From the NCBI GenBank assembly GCA_963729075.1, contig CAVSMU010000003.1, positions 1-64,000 of the forward strand: a DNA stretch of 64,000 nt, in the 5' to 3' direction. Positions 44,389 through 56,504 of the stretch are shown piece by piece. Made by a program: the position numbers and the translations under genes. Under the pieces are notes generated by a model. It did no database searches. It was given only the letters and a program-made list of their open reading frames with translations, and was not told the origin of the DNA. Numbering within the stretch: the first letter of the stretch is position 1; every line of letters starts with the position of its first letter. Source of the stretch: WHSW01 sp963729075. Lineage in GTDB: Bacteria > Actinomycetota > Thermoleophilia > Solirubrobacterales > 70-9.

Positions 44389-46758
44389 TCAGCCCGCCGT
44401 TGCGGTGGCCGGCGCCGTCTCGCCGGACGGGGGCGGGGCCGCGTCGGGGCCGGCCGCCTCGGGCCGCTCGTCCGGGAGCCGCAGCCGCTTCAGCATCAGG
44501 GCGTTGACGGCGACGATGAAGCTCGAGCCGGACATCGACAGCGCCGCGATCTCGGGCCGGAGCACGAGCCCGAGGGACGGCTCGAACACCCCCGCGGCGA
44601 TCGGCAGGGCGATCGAGTTGTAGCCGATCGCCCAGCCGAGGTTCTGGCGCATCTTGCGCAACGTCCCGCGCCCGATCACGAGCGCGGTCGCGACGTCGAG
44701 GGGGTCGGAGCGCATCAGCACGACGTCCGCGGTCTCGATCGCAACGTCGGTGCCGGCGCCGATCGCGATGCCGAGGTCGGCCTGGGCCAGGGCCGGGGCG
44801 TCGTTGACGCCGTCGCCGACCATGGCCACCCTGCGCCCGTCGGCCTGAAGCTCGGCGATCTTGGCCGCCTTGTCGCCGGGCAGGACCTCCGCGATCACGG
44901 TGTCGATGCCGAGCCGCTCGGCGATGCGCTCGGCGGTGGCGCGGTTGTCGCCGGTCAGCATCACCACCTCGACGCCCTGCTCGTGGAGCGCACGGACCGC
45001 GGCGGCCGCGGTCTCGCGGGGGGCGTCGGCGATCCCGAACAGCCCGGCCGCCTGCCCGTCGACCTCCGCGAGTACCGGTGTCCGCCCGCCCGCCGCCAGC
45101 TCCCGACGGCGATCGGCGAGCGGCCCGAGATCCACGCCTCTGCTCTCCATCAGCCGGCGGCTGCCGACCGCCACCTTGCGACCGTCCACGCGAGCCACGG
45201 CTCCCTGGCCCGGGATGTTCTGGAACTCCTGGGCCGCGTCCTCGGGAACGTCGTCGCGCTCGGCGCGGCGGACGATCGCCGCGGCCAGCGGATGCTCCGA
45301 CGAGCGCTCGACCGCGGCGACCAGCCCCAGGAGCTCGCGCTCGTCGAATCCGTTGACGACGAAGTCCGTCACCTCGGGCTCGCCCTTGGTCAGCGTCCCG
45401 GTCTTGTCCATGACCACGACCTCGATCCGTGCGGCGGTCTCCAGCGCGATCGCGCTCTTGAACAGCACCCCGCGCCTGGCGCCGAGGCCGGTCCCGACCA
45501 TGATCGCCGTCGGGGTGGCGAGGCCGAGGGCGTCGGGACAGGTGATCACGACCACCGTGATCGCGAACAGGATCGCGTCCGAGGCCGGGCGATCGCTGAA
45601 GATCATCCACGCCGCGAACGTCGCGGCACCGCCGACCAGGGCCACGAGCACGAGCCAGAAGGCGGCTCGGTCGGCGAGCTTCTGTCCGGGGGCCTTGGAG
45701 TTCTGGGCCTCCTGGACGAGCTTCACGATCTGGGCCAGCGCGGTGTCCGATCCCACCTTCGTCGCGCGCACGCGCAGGGTCCCGTTGACGTTGATCGTCG
45801 CCCCGATGACCTCAGAGCCGGCGTCCTTGTGCACGGGCAGGCTCTCGCCCGTGACCATCGACTCGTCGACGTCGCTCTCGCCCTCCTCGACGGTGCCGTC
45901 AACGGCGATCTTCGCGCCGGGCCGCGCGAGCAGCAGGTCGTCGACCCTCACCTCGGACGTCGGGATCTCGACCGTCTCGCCCCCGCGGATCACCAGCGCC
46001 TTCGGCGGGGCGAGGTCGAGGAGGGTCCGGATCGCGTCGTTGGCCCCGCCGCGAGCCCGCATCTCGAACCAATGGCCGAGCAGGACGAAAGAGGCCAGGA
46101 CCGTCGCAGCCTCGTAGAACACCTCGCCGCCGCCCGTCAGGGTGATCACCACCGAGTAGAGCCAGCCGGCGCCGACGGCGACGGCGACCAGGACCATCAT
46201 GTCCAGGGTGCGCGCGCGCAGGGCGCGGACGGCGCCGGTGAAGAAGATCGCGCACGAGTAGAAGATCACCGGCAGGCTGAGAATCAGCGTGAAGACGTCC
46301 TCGCGCAGCCCGAACGGGGCGGCCGCGTCGAAGCCCAAGACGTCGCGGCCGATCGGCGACCACAGGACGATCGGGATCGAGAACGCGACCGCGACGAGAA
46401 AGCGGTTGCGCATGTCGTTGGCCATGTCCGCCATCGACATCCCGTCGTGTCCCTGGTGGCCGGCGGTGCCGCCGGAGGGCTCCGGCGCATCGGGCTCCAG
46501 CATCGGATCGCAGAGGTGCTCGGGGACCGACTGGCCGGCGCAGTGATAGCCGCAGTCCTCGACCCAGTCGCGCAGGTCCTCGAGCGAGGTCTCGGCGGGG
46601 TCGTAGGTCACCGTGGCGGTTTGGCTGACCGGGTTGGCCTCCACTTCGATCACACCGGGCCTGCGGGCGATCGCCGACTCGACCACGGCCTTCTCCGAGG
46701 CGCGCAGCATGCCGCCGGCCTCGATCACGGCCACGGACCGTTCGCCCGCGGGGCTCAC
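44389..46758 (-). CDS. Heavy-metal P1B-type ATPase with CPD membrane motif
   Basis: 789 residues. DKTGT phosphorylation site (VVMDKTGTLTKGE), TGES phosphatase loop, HP motif (SSEHPLAAAI) and GDGVNDAPAL are all present. Two unusual points: the helix motif is ITCPDALGLATPT, CPD where copper pumps usually have CPC or CPH; and the N-terminal HMA-like domain (VIEAGGMLRASEKAVVESAI) has lost its CxxC. A His/Met-rich stretch (HQGHDGMSMADMANDM) precedes helix 1, as in CopB-type pumps. GTG at 46758, 13 bp after csoR. Probably exports copper or a related ion. Confidence 0.9.
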   Translation of the reverse strand: MSPAGERSVAVIEAGGMLRASEKAVVESAIARRPGVIEVEANPVSQTATVTYDPAETSLEDLRDWVEDCGYHCAGQSVPEHLCDPMLEPDAPEPSGGTAGHQGHDGMSMADMANDMRNRFLVAVAFSIPIVLWSPIGRDVLGFDAAAPFGLREDVFTLILSLPVIFYSCAIFFTGAVRALRARTLDMMVLVAVAVGAGWLYSVVITLTGGGEVFYEAATVLASFVLLGHWFEMRARGGANDAIRTLLDLAPPKALVIRGGETVEIPTSEVRVDDLLLARPGAKIAVDGTVEEGESDVDESMVTGESLPVHKDAGSEVIGATINVNGTLRVRATKVGSDTALAQIVKLVQEAQNSKAPGQKLADRAAFWLVLVALVGGAATFAAWMIFSDRPASDAILFAITVVVITCPDALGLATPTAIMVGTGLGARRGVLFKSAIALETAARIEVVVMDKTGTLTKGEPEVTDFVVNGFDERELLGLVAAVERSSEHPLAAAIVRRAERDDVPEDAAQEFQNIPGQGAVARVDGRKVAVGSRRLMESRGVDLGPLADRRRELAAGGRTPVLAEVDGQAAGLFGIADAPRETAAAAVRALHEQGVEVVMLTGDNRATAERIAERLGIDTVIAEVLPGDKAAKIAELQADGRRVAMVGDGVNDAPALAQADLGIAIGAGTDVAIETADVVLMRSDPLDVATALVIGRGTLRKMRQNLGWAIGYNSIALPIAAGVFEPSLGLVLRPEIAALSMSGSSFIVAVNALMLKRLRLPDERPEAAGPDAAPPPSGETAPATATAG

Positions 46759-46771
46759 GCCGGACCCGCCC

Positions 46772-47062
46772 CTAGCGGCTGCGGATCAGCCGGCCGACCG
46801 CCCCCATCATCTCGTGTGTCATCTCGTCGCGGTTCTCCTTCGTCGCGCCGATGACGCAGTGACGGGTGTGGTCGTCGAGCAGGGCGAGCGACACCTTGTC
46901 GAGCGCCGCCTGGATCGCGGAGACCTGGGTCAGGATGTCGATGCAGTAGCGGTCCTCCTCGACCATGCGCTCGAGCCCACCGACCTGGCCCGAGATCCGA
47001 TGGAGCCGGTTCAGCAGCTCGTCCTTGTTGTCGATGTAGCCCGGGTTGGTGTTCTTGGCCAT
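46772..47062 (-). CDS. csoR: CsoR-type copper-sensing repressor
   Basis: 96 residues, all-helical DUF156 fold. Copper ligands of the C-H-C set are present: Cys in EDRYCIDIL, and His and Cys in DDHTRHCVIGA. The helix-1 motif RLHRISGQVGGLERMVEE is also typical. Cu(I) binding releases DNA and opens the operon. ATG at 47062 with AGGAG six bases upstream. It lies between the two ATPase genes. The likely target is the palindrome at 50362-50376. Confidence 0.93.
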   Translation of the reverse strand: MAKNTNPGYIDNKDELLNRLHRISGQVGGLERMVEEDRYCIDILTQVSAIQAALDKVSLALLDDHTRHCVIGATKENRDEMTHEMMGAVGRLIRSR

Positions 47063-47070
47063 GGGACTCC

Positions 47071-49413
47071 TCAGTTCTGAGCGGGGTTTGCGGTTGTCGT
47101 CGGTTCGCGAGCGTCGGGTGCTCGGCGGTCGAGCGCCGGCGCGTCGGTGGGTGAGTTGTGCTGCGGCTTGAACGCGCGCAGGCGCAGCGAGTTGGTGACT
47201 ACGAAGACGCTCGAGACGGCCATCGCGGCGGCGGCCACCAGCGGGTTGAGGTAGCCGGTGACCGCGAGCGGCAGGGCGGCCACGTTGTAGGCGAAGGCCC
47301 AGAAGAGGTTGCCCTTGATCGTCGCCAGCGTCCTGCGGGAGAGGCGGATGGCGTCGGCGGCCGCGCGCAGGTCGCCGGAGACCAACGTCAGGTCCGAGGC
47401 CTCGATCGCGACGTCTGTGCCGGTGCCGATGGCGAGCCCGAGGTCCGCCTGGGCGAGCGCCGGCGCGTCGTTGACGCCGTCGCCGACCATCGCGACGACC
47501 CGGCCCTCGGCCTGCAGGCGCTTGACCACCGCGGCCTTGTCGGAGGGGAGGACGTCTGCGATCACCTCCGCGATTCCGGCCGCGGCCGCGACGGCCTCGG
47601 CCGTGGCCCGGTTGTCGCCGGTCAGGAGGACCGGGCGCAGGCCGAGCTCGCGCAGACGCGCGACCGCCTCGGCCGACGTGGGCTTGATGGTGTCGGCGAC
47701 CACGAGGATCGCCTGGACCCGGCCGTCCCATCCCGCCGCGATCGGCGTCCGACCGAGGCGCTCGGCATCGCGCAGCGCGTCGGCGAGCCGGTCGGGCAGC
47801 TCGAAGCGCCAATCCTCGAGCAGCGAGCGCCGCCCGGCGACGACGAGGTGGCCTTCGACCATGCCCTCGACGCCGAGGCCATCGTGGCTCTGAAAGCCGT
47901 CGAGCGCCGCCAGCTCCCCGACGCGCTCCGTCGCCGCCGCGGCGATCGCGCGGCCGATCGGGTGCTCCGATGCGTTCTCCAACGCGCCGATCAGGCGCAG
48001 CGCGGTCGGCTCGTCGACGCCATCGGCCGTGACGACGTCGTACAGGCTCATGTTTCCCGTGGTCACGGTGCCGGTCTTGTCGAGGACGATCGTGTCGATC
48101 CGTCGCGTCGACTCGAGGACCTCCGGGCCCTTGATCAGCAAGCCGAGCTGCGCGCCGCGACCTGTACCGACCAGGAGCGCGGTCGGCGTCGCGAGGCCGA
48201 GCGCGCAGGGGCAGGCGATGATCAGCACCGCAACGGCGGCCGTGAACGCGTACGCGGTGCTCACGTCGGCGCCGAGCCAGAAGCCCAGCGTCGCGGTCGC
48301 GAGGGCGATGACGATCGGGACGAAGATCCCCGAGATGCGATCGGCCAGGCGCTGCACGGGCGCCTTGCCGGACTGCGCCTCGGTCACCAGCTTCGCGATC
48401 TGCGCCAGGGCCGTGTCCGCGCCGACCCGGGTGGCCCGAACGACCAGCCGGCCGCCGGAGTTGATCGTCGCCCCGGTGACCGCGTCGCCGGGCCCGACCT
48501 CGACCGGCACCGATTCGCCCGTGAGCAGCGAGTTGTCGACGGCCGAGCGGCCCTCGACGACCTCGCCGTCGGTCGCGATCTTCTCGCCGGGTCGTACCGC
48601 GAACAGCTGGCCGATCTTAAGATCGTCGATCGCGATGAGGCGCTCGGATCCGTCCTCGTCGACGACCGAGGCCTCCTTGGCGCCGAGCTCGAGCAGGGCC
48701 CGCAGCGCGCTCCCGGCGCGCCGCTTGGCGCGGGCCTCGAAGTAGCGCCCGGCGAGGATGAACGTGGTCACCACCGCGGCGACCTCGAAGTAGATCTCCT
48801 CGGTTCCGGCGCCCTGCTCGGGGATCAGCTGAAAGCTCATCCGCATGTCGGGCTCGCCCGCTCCGAGGAAGAAGAGGGCGACCACCGACCAGATGAAGGC
48901 GGTCAGCGTGCCGAGCGAGATCAGCGTGTCCATCGACGCCTGGCCGTGGCGCAGCTTCTGCCAGGCGGTCCGATGGAACGGCCACCCGGCCCAGAGCACG
49001 ACCGGAGTCGCGAGCTGCAGGCTCAACCACTGCCAGTAGTCGAACTGGAACGCGGGGACCATCGCGATCAGCAGGATCGGGATCGAGAGGACCCCGGCCA
49101 CGATCAGGCGGGTGCGAAGGTCGCGCAGCTCGCGTTCCGCGGGGTCGCCCTCCGCCGGGCCCGATGCGGTCGACGGCGTGCCGGGGGGCGGAGGCAGCTC
49201 GGCCTCGTATCCGGCGTCCTCGACGGCGCCGAGCAGCTGCTCCGGCTGGACGGCGCCGGGGTCGTAGCTGACGGAGGCCCGCTCGGTGGCGAAGTTCACG
49301 GTGGCATCGACGCCGTCGAGATTGTTCAGATTGCGCTCGATCCGGCTGGCGCAGGAGGCGCACGTCATTCCCTGGACGGGCAGATCCAGCCTGGTGGTCT
49401 CAGTGGGCGCCAT
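47071..49413 (-). CDS. copA: Copper-exporting P1B-type ATPase
   Basis: 780 residues. One N-terminal HMA domain with intact GMTCASCASRIERNL; membrane motif IACPCALGLATPT; DKTGTVTTG phosphorylation site; TGES; SEHPIGRAIA; GDGVNDAPAL. This is the classic Cu(I) exporter layout. ATG at 49413 overlaps the upstream metal-binding protein gene by 14 bases and csoR follows after 8 bp, so all four genes are one transcript. Confidence 0.95.
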   Translation of the reverse strand: MAPTETTRLDLPVQGMTCASCASRIERNLNNLDGVDATVNFATERASVSYDPGAVQPEQLLGAVEDAGYEAELPPPPGTPSTASGPAEGDPAERELRDLRTRLIVAGVLSIPILLIAMVPAFQFDYWQWLSLQLATPVVLWAGWPFHRTAWQKLRHGQASMDTLISLGTLTAFIWSVVALFFLGAGEPDMRMSFQLIPEQGAGTEEIYFEVAAVVTTFILAGRYFEARAKRRAGSALRALLELGAKEASVVDEDGSERLIAIDDLKIGQLFAVRPGEKIATDGEVVEGRSAVDNSLLTGESVPVEVGPGDAVTGATINSGGRLVVRATRVGADTALAQIAKLVTEAQSGKAPVQRLADRISGIFVPIVIALATATLGFWLGADVSTAYAFTAAVAVLIIACPCALGLATPTALLVGTGRGAQLGLLIKGPEVLESTRRIDTIVLDKTGTVTTGNMSLYDVVTADGVDEPTALRLIGALENASEHPIGRAIAAAATERVGELAALDGFQSHDGLGVEGMVEGHLVVAGRRSLLEDWRFELPDRLADALRDAERLGRTPIAAGWDGRVQAILVVADTIKPTSAEAVARLRELGLRPVLLTGDNRATAEAVAAAAGIAEVIADVLPSDKAAVVKRLQAEGRVVAMVGDGVNDAPALAQADLGLAIGTGTDVAIEASDLTLVSGDLRAAADAIRLSRRTLATIKGNLFWAFAYNVAALPLAVTGYLNPLVAAAAMAVSSVFVVTNSLRLRAFKPQHNSPTDAPALDRRAPDAREPTTTANPAQN

Positions 49414-50344
49414 GCGATGCCTCCTCCGTGACCGCGCTCGACCCGGTCACTTCCCGCGTGAAGGCGGCGGTGCGGACCTCGCCCGCGCGCTTGAACTGCA
49501 GGAAGAGCCGGTAGCGCCCGGCGCTCGGATACTCGACCTGGAACGAGATCGGTCCCCGGCCGCCCGGCTTGCCCTCGGGGTGTGTGTGCAGGAAGGCCTG
49601 GTCGTGCTCGCGAAGGGCGACGAGATGACCGTCGGCGCCGAGGTAGGGCTCGACCGAGCGAAGCTTGCGCCCGTTGCGGGTGATGGTGAAGTGCACCCGG
49701 CCGGCGTCCTCTCCGTGCGAGGGCGTGTCCACGGCGACCTCGTATCCGTCGCCGGCGTCGGCGGTGCTGGCCACCGGCGGCAGCGGCTCGGGATCGAAGT
49801 CTCCGGGCACGAAGAGGTCGGTGCCGAGGGTCAGCGACCGGCCGGCGGCGGCGAAGTCGGCGAAGACGCGATGGACTCCGGGGAGACGAGCGTCGAGCTC
49901 GACCGCCCAGGTGCCGTCGGGGAGCTGCTCGGGATGGAGGTGCTGGAAGCCCTCGAAGTCCCGTCGGACCACGATCAGGTGCATGCGCCGCTCGTGCTCG
50001 ACCTCGAACTCGCGAACGGTCTCCCCGTCGGGTCCGACGATGCGGAACGCGTACTCGGCGCTTGGTCCGGAGGCGACCGAGGTACGGGCCGGCACGAGGC
50101 GATAGCCGGCGTCGGCGACCGCGAGGCCGGGGAGGTCGCCGGCGGTGGCGCCGGACGACGACTCGTGGCCGTCCATCGCCTCCGATGCGGAATCGTGGCC
50201 GGGGTCCGGCTCGTCGACGGACGGGTCAAGCTTCGCCCCGGCGAGGGTCGCGGCCGCGAAGATCACAGCCAGGACCACTGCGAAACCCCCGATTCGGGCT
50301 GCCGCGCTCATCCGGTCGAACTGGGGCCGGCGGGTCTCGGTCAT
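49400..50344 (-). CDS. Exported, membrane-anchored metal-binding protein of the copper operon
   Basis: 314 residues. One N-terminal membrane segment (GGFAVVLAVIFAAATLAGA), then an extracytoplasmic part rich in His and acids (DPGHDSASEAMDGHESSSG). Two beta-sandwich-like halves each contain clustered histidines: RRMHLIVVRRDFEGFQHLHPE and YLGADGHLVALREHDQAFLHTHPEG. Such paired H-x-H sites suggest Cu or other metal binding outside the membrane. First gene of the CsoR operon; it could pass metal to or from CopA. I do not recognise a named gene. ATG at 50344. Confidence 0.8.
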   Translation of the reverse strand: MTETRRPQFDRMSAAARIGGFAVVLAVIFAAATLAGAKLDPSVDEPDPGHDSASEAMDGHESSSGATAGDLPGLAVADAGYRLVPARTSVASGPSAEYAFRIVGPDGETVREFEVEHERRMHLIVVRRDFEGFQHLHPEQLPDGTWAVELDARLPGVHRVFADFAAAGRSLTLGTDLFVPGDFDPEPLPPVASTADAGDGYEVAVDTPSHGEDAGRVHFTITRNGRKLRSVEPYLGADGHLVALREHDQAFLHTHPEGKPGGRGPISFQVEYPSAGRYRLFLQFKRAGEVRTAAFTREVTGSSAVTEEASHGAH

Positions 50345-50357
50345 CCGGTCGCACCAT

Positions 50358-50376
50358 ATCATACCCCTAGGGGGTA
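50358..50376 (-). promoter_or_regulatory. CsoR-type operator overlapping the copper operon -10
   Basis: TACCCC-TAG-GGGGTA (50362-50376) is a perfect inverted repeat of the kind bound by CsoR. The -10 TATGAT (50358-50363, minus strand) overlaps its edge, so bound repressor would block polymerase. It lies 14-32 bp before the first ATG of the operon. A -35 is not clear. Confidence 0.82.
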
Positions 50377-50491
50377 GTGGTAGCGGCAGGAGACTTCAGA
50401 CGCTCGACGAGCTGCATCGAGTCGCGCGTTCGCCGTGACTGTCAGGGCAAACGTGCGGCTCGGCTAATTGCCGAGAACGACGAGCGGCCGG

Positions 50492-51097
50492 TTACCGCGG
50501 GATGCGGTAGGTGAGATGGGTGACGAGGTCGTTGCTGCGCTGTGAGACGAGCTCGAGGTCGACGTCGGCGACGCCGTCGAAGAGGCGCTCGCCGGCACCG
50601 AGGATCGCGGGAACGACGTGGAGCCGCAGCTCGTCGAGCAGCCCGGCCGCCAGGTACTCGTTGACTGTGGTGGGACCGCCGGCGATCGCGACAGTGCCAT
50701 CGCCGGCCGCCTCCCGCGCCTGCGCGAGCGCGGACTCGATGCCGTCGTTGACGAAGGTGAAGGTCGTCCCGCCCTCCATCTCGAGCGGCTCGCGAGGACG
50801 GTGGGCGAGGACGAAGACGGGAGCGTGATAGGGCGGCTCGTCTCCCCACCAGCCTCTCCAGTCGAGATCCCAATCGCCCCTGTCGGGCCCGAACATGTTG
50901 CGGCCCATGATGTACGCGCCGGCCGCGGTGATCGCCTCGATCTCGGCGGCGTTCTCCTCCGCCCGGTCGAACATCCACGCGTGCAGGCGCTGCCCGTCGT
51001 CCCCGACCCCGTCCCCGAAGGGCGCATCCGCGCGCTGGTTGGGACCGGCGGCGTAGCCGTCGAGGCAGATCGATATGTCGCAGGTCACGTCAGGCAT
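50492..51097 (-). CDS. Dihydrofolate-reductase-fold (RibD C-terminal type) protein
   Basis: 201 residues. SICLDGYAAGPNQ, YIMGRNMFG, PVFVLAHRPREPLEMEGGTTFTFV and VAIAGGPTTVNEYLAAGLLDELRLHVVPAILGAGERLF are the standard motifs of this reductase-like family. True substrate unknown; probably an NADPH-dependent reductase. ATG at 51097 overlaps the preceding gene by eight bases, so it is the third gene of a unit with the two acetyltransferase-like genes upstream. Confidence 0.9.
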   Translation of the reverse strand: MPDVTCDISICLDGYAAGPNQRADAPFGDGVGDDGQRLHAWMFDRAEENAAEIEAITAAGAYIMGRNMFGPDRGDWDLDWRGWWGDEPPYHAPVFVLAHRPREPLEMEGGTTFTFVNDGIESALAQAREAAGDGTVAIAGGPTTVNEYLAAGLLDELRLHVVPAILGAGERLFDGVADVDLELVSQRSNDLVTHLTYRIPR

Positions 51098-51608
51098 CGA
51101 GGCCAGGGATCTCGCGGTTCGACCAGTACGGGTCGGTGAAAGGGTAGCCCTCGGTCACCCAGCGCCGCAGCCCGTCGTGGAGCTTCTCGTAGTAGCCCGC
51201 CCCGTAGGCCTGGGCGGTCACCCACCAGCTGACGTCGACGTCGTGGTGGACGAGCGACTCGCTGAGCTCCGTGCGTCGGCCCATCGGATAGAGGTAGGCG
51301 CAGCCGAGGTAGCCGGCGTCGGAGTCGCGTACGACGTATGAGAACGAGAACCCCTCGCGGAACTCGCACTCGTGCCAGACCAGGTCGACGTAGTTGAACT
51401 CGGGGGTGACCGGCTCCTCCGGCCAGCCGCCGCCGCGCGTGCGGCGGATCAGCTCGAGGCTCGCGTTGATCCCGCGCACGTCGTCGTCGAGGTCCTCGCG
51501 GCCGAGGACGGTCGCCACGATGTCCTCGTGGGTGAGCCGCCGCGGCGGGTCGAATCCCTCGGGGAGCACGAGCTTCTTGACGAACTCCCGCACCGCGCGG
51601 ATCCTCAC
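51090..51608 (-). CDS. GNAT-fold-like protein, unknown
   Basis: 172 residues. FVKKLVLPEGFDPPRRLTHEDIVATVLG, FNYVDLVWHECEFREGFSFSYVVRDSD and YLGCAYLYPM resemble GNAT-type N-acetyltransferase strands, but the acetyl-CoA loop is not clear; DVSWWVTAQAYGAGYYEKLHDGL would be the helix after it. GTG at 51608 overlaps the upstream acetyltransferase stop (GTGA). Acetyltransferase activity is uncertain. Confidence 0.7.
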   Translation of the reverse strand: MRIRAVREFVKKLVLPEGFDPPRRLTHEDIVATVLGREDLDDDVRGINASLELIRRTRGGGWPEEPVTPEFNYVDLVWHECEFREGFSFSYVVRDSDAGYLGCAYLYPMGRRTELSESLVHHDVDVSWWVTAQAYGAGYYEKLHDGLRRWVTEGYPFTDPYWSNREIPGLDA

Positions 51609-52168
51609 ACGGATCCGGTCCCGGCGGCGTCCCGGACGTCGTGCCACTCGCTCGCCAGCAGGCCGAGGATCGCCGAGTCCGACACGTCACCGGCGACGAT
51701 CCAGCGCTCGCGCAGGAGGCCCTCCCGCCGGAATCCCAGGCGCTCGAGCGAGCGGAGCGACGCCGCGTTGTCCGGGTGGGTGTCGGCCTCCAGGCGGTGC
51801 AGGCCGAGGTCCTCGAATGCGAAGTCGATCGCCCGTCGCTGCGCCTCGCCGGCGAACCCGCGCCCCCAGTGCTCGCGACCGAGGATGTAGCCGAGCTCGG
51901 CTCGCGGCTGTGACCCGTCGGCGATCAGGGTCACCGTCCCGAGCAGCCGTCCGTCCTCCTTGCGCTCGATCCCCCACTGGAGGATCTCCCTGCGCTCGAA
52001 CGCCACGAGGATGCGCTCGATCATCGCTTCGGTCTGCGCACGGTCGGCGTGCGGCGGGTCGGTCCAGTAGCGCATGACCTCCGGATCGGAGAAGACCTCG
52101 TGGAGCGCGTCGGCGTCGGCGAGCTCGAGCGCACGCAGGCGCAGGCGCTCGGTCTCGAGGACCGGCAT
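51605..52168 (-). CDS. GNAT N-acetyltransferase, RimJ/RimL-like
   Basis: 187 residues. LETERLRLRALELADADALHEVFSDPEVMRYW is the standard RimJ-type opening. AELGYILGREHWGRGFAGEA contains the acetyl-CoA-binding Q/RxxGxG/A loop, and HPDNAASLRSLERLGFRREG closes the domain. Likely acetylates N-terminal or side-chain amines; substrate unknown. ATG at 52168. Confidence 0.9.
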   Translation of the reverse strand: MPVLETERLRLRALELADADALHEVFSDPEVMRYWTDPPHADRAQTEAMIERILVAFERREILQWGIERKEDGRLLGTVTLIADGSQPRAELGYILGREHWGRGFAGEAQRRAIDFAFEDLGLHRLEADTHPDNAASLRSLERLGFRREGLLRERWIVAGDVSDSAILGLLASEWHDVRDAAGTGSV

Positions 52169-52237
52169 GGCGTCGAGGTGAGCGAAGGGGGTAGTCAGAG
52201 GGCCTCTCTGCCCGCGATCGCCTGTAGTCGACTTGCG

Positions 52238-53620
52238 CTACGCGGCGGCCTCGGCCTCCGCCTCGGCGGGCCGGCGCAGAGGCAGCAACAGCCAGGCCGT
52301 GGCGATCGTCCCCGCGGCGGCCACGACGGCGCTCGCGATCAACGCATGGTGGAGGCCGTCGACGTAGGACTGGAGGTCGCCGCCTAGCGCCGCGTCGGCA
52401 GGCACCAGCGTCCCGAGCGCCGCGATCCCGACCGCGACCCCGGTCTGGCGGAAGGTGTCGTTGGTGCCCGCCGCGAGGCCGCTCTGCTCGGGCGGCAGCG
52501 CATTGAGGGCGAGCTCGCTCCCCGTCGGATTGAAGAGGCCCGTGCCGATGCTGGTCACCAGCAGGCCCGGGAGCAGCACGGTCCACGAGGAGTCGACCCC
52601 GGCGAACAGCATCAGCGCGAGGCCGGCCGAGACGAGGGCCAGCCCGATGCTGGCGATCTTCGCCGGCGAGGCGTTCGCGCCCAGCTGCGCGGTCATCCCC
52701 GAGACGACGAACACGAGGAAGGTGCCCGGCAGATAGACGAGGCCGGTCTGGATCGGCGACATGCCGAGCACCGTCTGCAGATACAGGGTCAGGTAGAGAA
52801 ATACCGCGAAGAACGACGCAGCGATCGCGAAGACCGCGATCTGCGCGCCCGCGAACCGCCGCTGGCCCATCAGCCGCAGCGGCAGCATCGGCTCGCGAGA
52901 ACGCTCCTCGATGATCACGAAGGCGATCAGCAGTGCCACCGCCCCGGCCAGGGCGGCGACGATCCCGGCGCTGCCCCAACCCTCCTCGTTGCCGCGCAGC
53001 AACGCCAGGACCAGCAGGAAGAGCCCGCCGATCAGCGTCAGCTGCCCCGGCACGTCGATCCGCCGCGGTGTCGGGTCACGACCCTCGGCTACCGCGCGGT
53101 AGGTGATCCAGAGGACGGCCGCTCCGATCGGCAGATTAACCAGGAAGATCGCCCGCCAGCCGAAGAGCTCGGTGAGCCCCCCGCCGATGAACGGCCCGAG
53201 CGCGAACGATGCGCCGATCGCCGCACCGTACGCGGCCAGCGCCTTGACGCGGCTCTCGCGGTCCGGGGTGACCTGGGAGATCAGCGCGAGCGCGGTCGCG
53301 AACATCAGTGACGCGCCGAGACCCTGAATCGCCCGGGAGCCGACCAGAACCTCGATTCCCCCCGCCGCCCCGCAGAGCGCCGAGCTCGCCGTGAAGATCG
53401 AGAGGCCGATGATGAACAGCTTGCGGCGGCCGAGCCGGTCGGCGATCGCGCCGGCGGTGAGCACCGTCGCGGCGAGGGGGATCGTGTAGGCGTCGATCAC
53501 CCACTGCAGCCCGCTGAGGCCCGTGTCGAGGCCGCTGGCGATATCCGACAGCGCCGTGTTGATGACGCTGATGTCGAGCATCAGCATCGCGGTCGCCAGA
53601 CACGCGGCGACGACCGTCAC
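52238..53620 (-). CDS. MFS drug-efflux transporter, DHA2 (EmrB/QacA) type
   Basis: 460 residues, about fourteen predicted helices. Motif A-like GAIADRLGRRKLFIIGL, motif C-like GAAIGASFALGPFIGGGLTELFGWRAIFLVNLP, and MLDISVINTALSDIA in helix 1 with the acidic residue of the family. Exports drugs or toxic organics using the proton gradient. GTG at 53620 puts the start right at helix 1; the frame stays open upstream for about 25 codons with no start, so the true N-terminus may be slightly longer. Confidence 0.9.
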   Translation of the reverse strand: MTVVAACLATAMLMLDISVINTALSDIASGLDTGLSGLQWVIDAYTIPLAATVLTAGAIADRLGRRKLFIIGLSIFTASSALCGAAGGIEVLVGSRAIQGLGASLMFATALALISQVTPDRESRVKALAAYGAAIGASFALGPFIGGGLTELFGWRAIFLVNLPIGAAVLWITYRAVAEGRDPTPRRIDVPGQLTLIGGLFLLVLALLRGNEEGWGSAGIVAALAGAVALLIAFVIIEERSREPMLPLRLMGQRRFAGAQIAVFAIAASFFAVFLYLTLYLQTVLGMSPIQTGLVYLPGTFLVFVVSGMTAQLGANASPAKIASIGLALVSAGLALMLFAGVDSSWTVLLPGLLVTSIGTGLFNPTGSELALNALPPEQSGLAAGTNDTFRQTGVAVGIAALGTLVPADAALGGDLQSYVDGLHHALIASAVVAAAGTIATAWLLLPLRRPAEAEAEAAA

Positions 53621-53702
53621 GGTGGTGTTCGAGTGCTCGGGTCGGTCGATCCGGGGAGTATCCCCGATGCGCGCGACCGCCCCCGAACCGACGCCGCAGC
53701 GA

Positions 53703-56501
<2,799 letters not shown>

Positions 56502-56504
56502 CCT

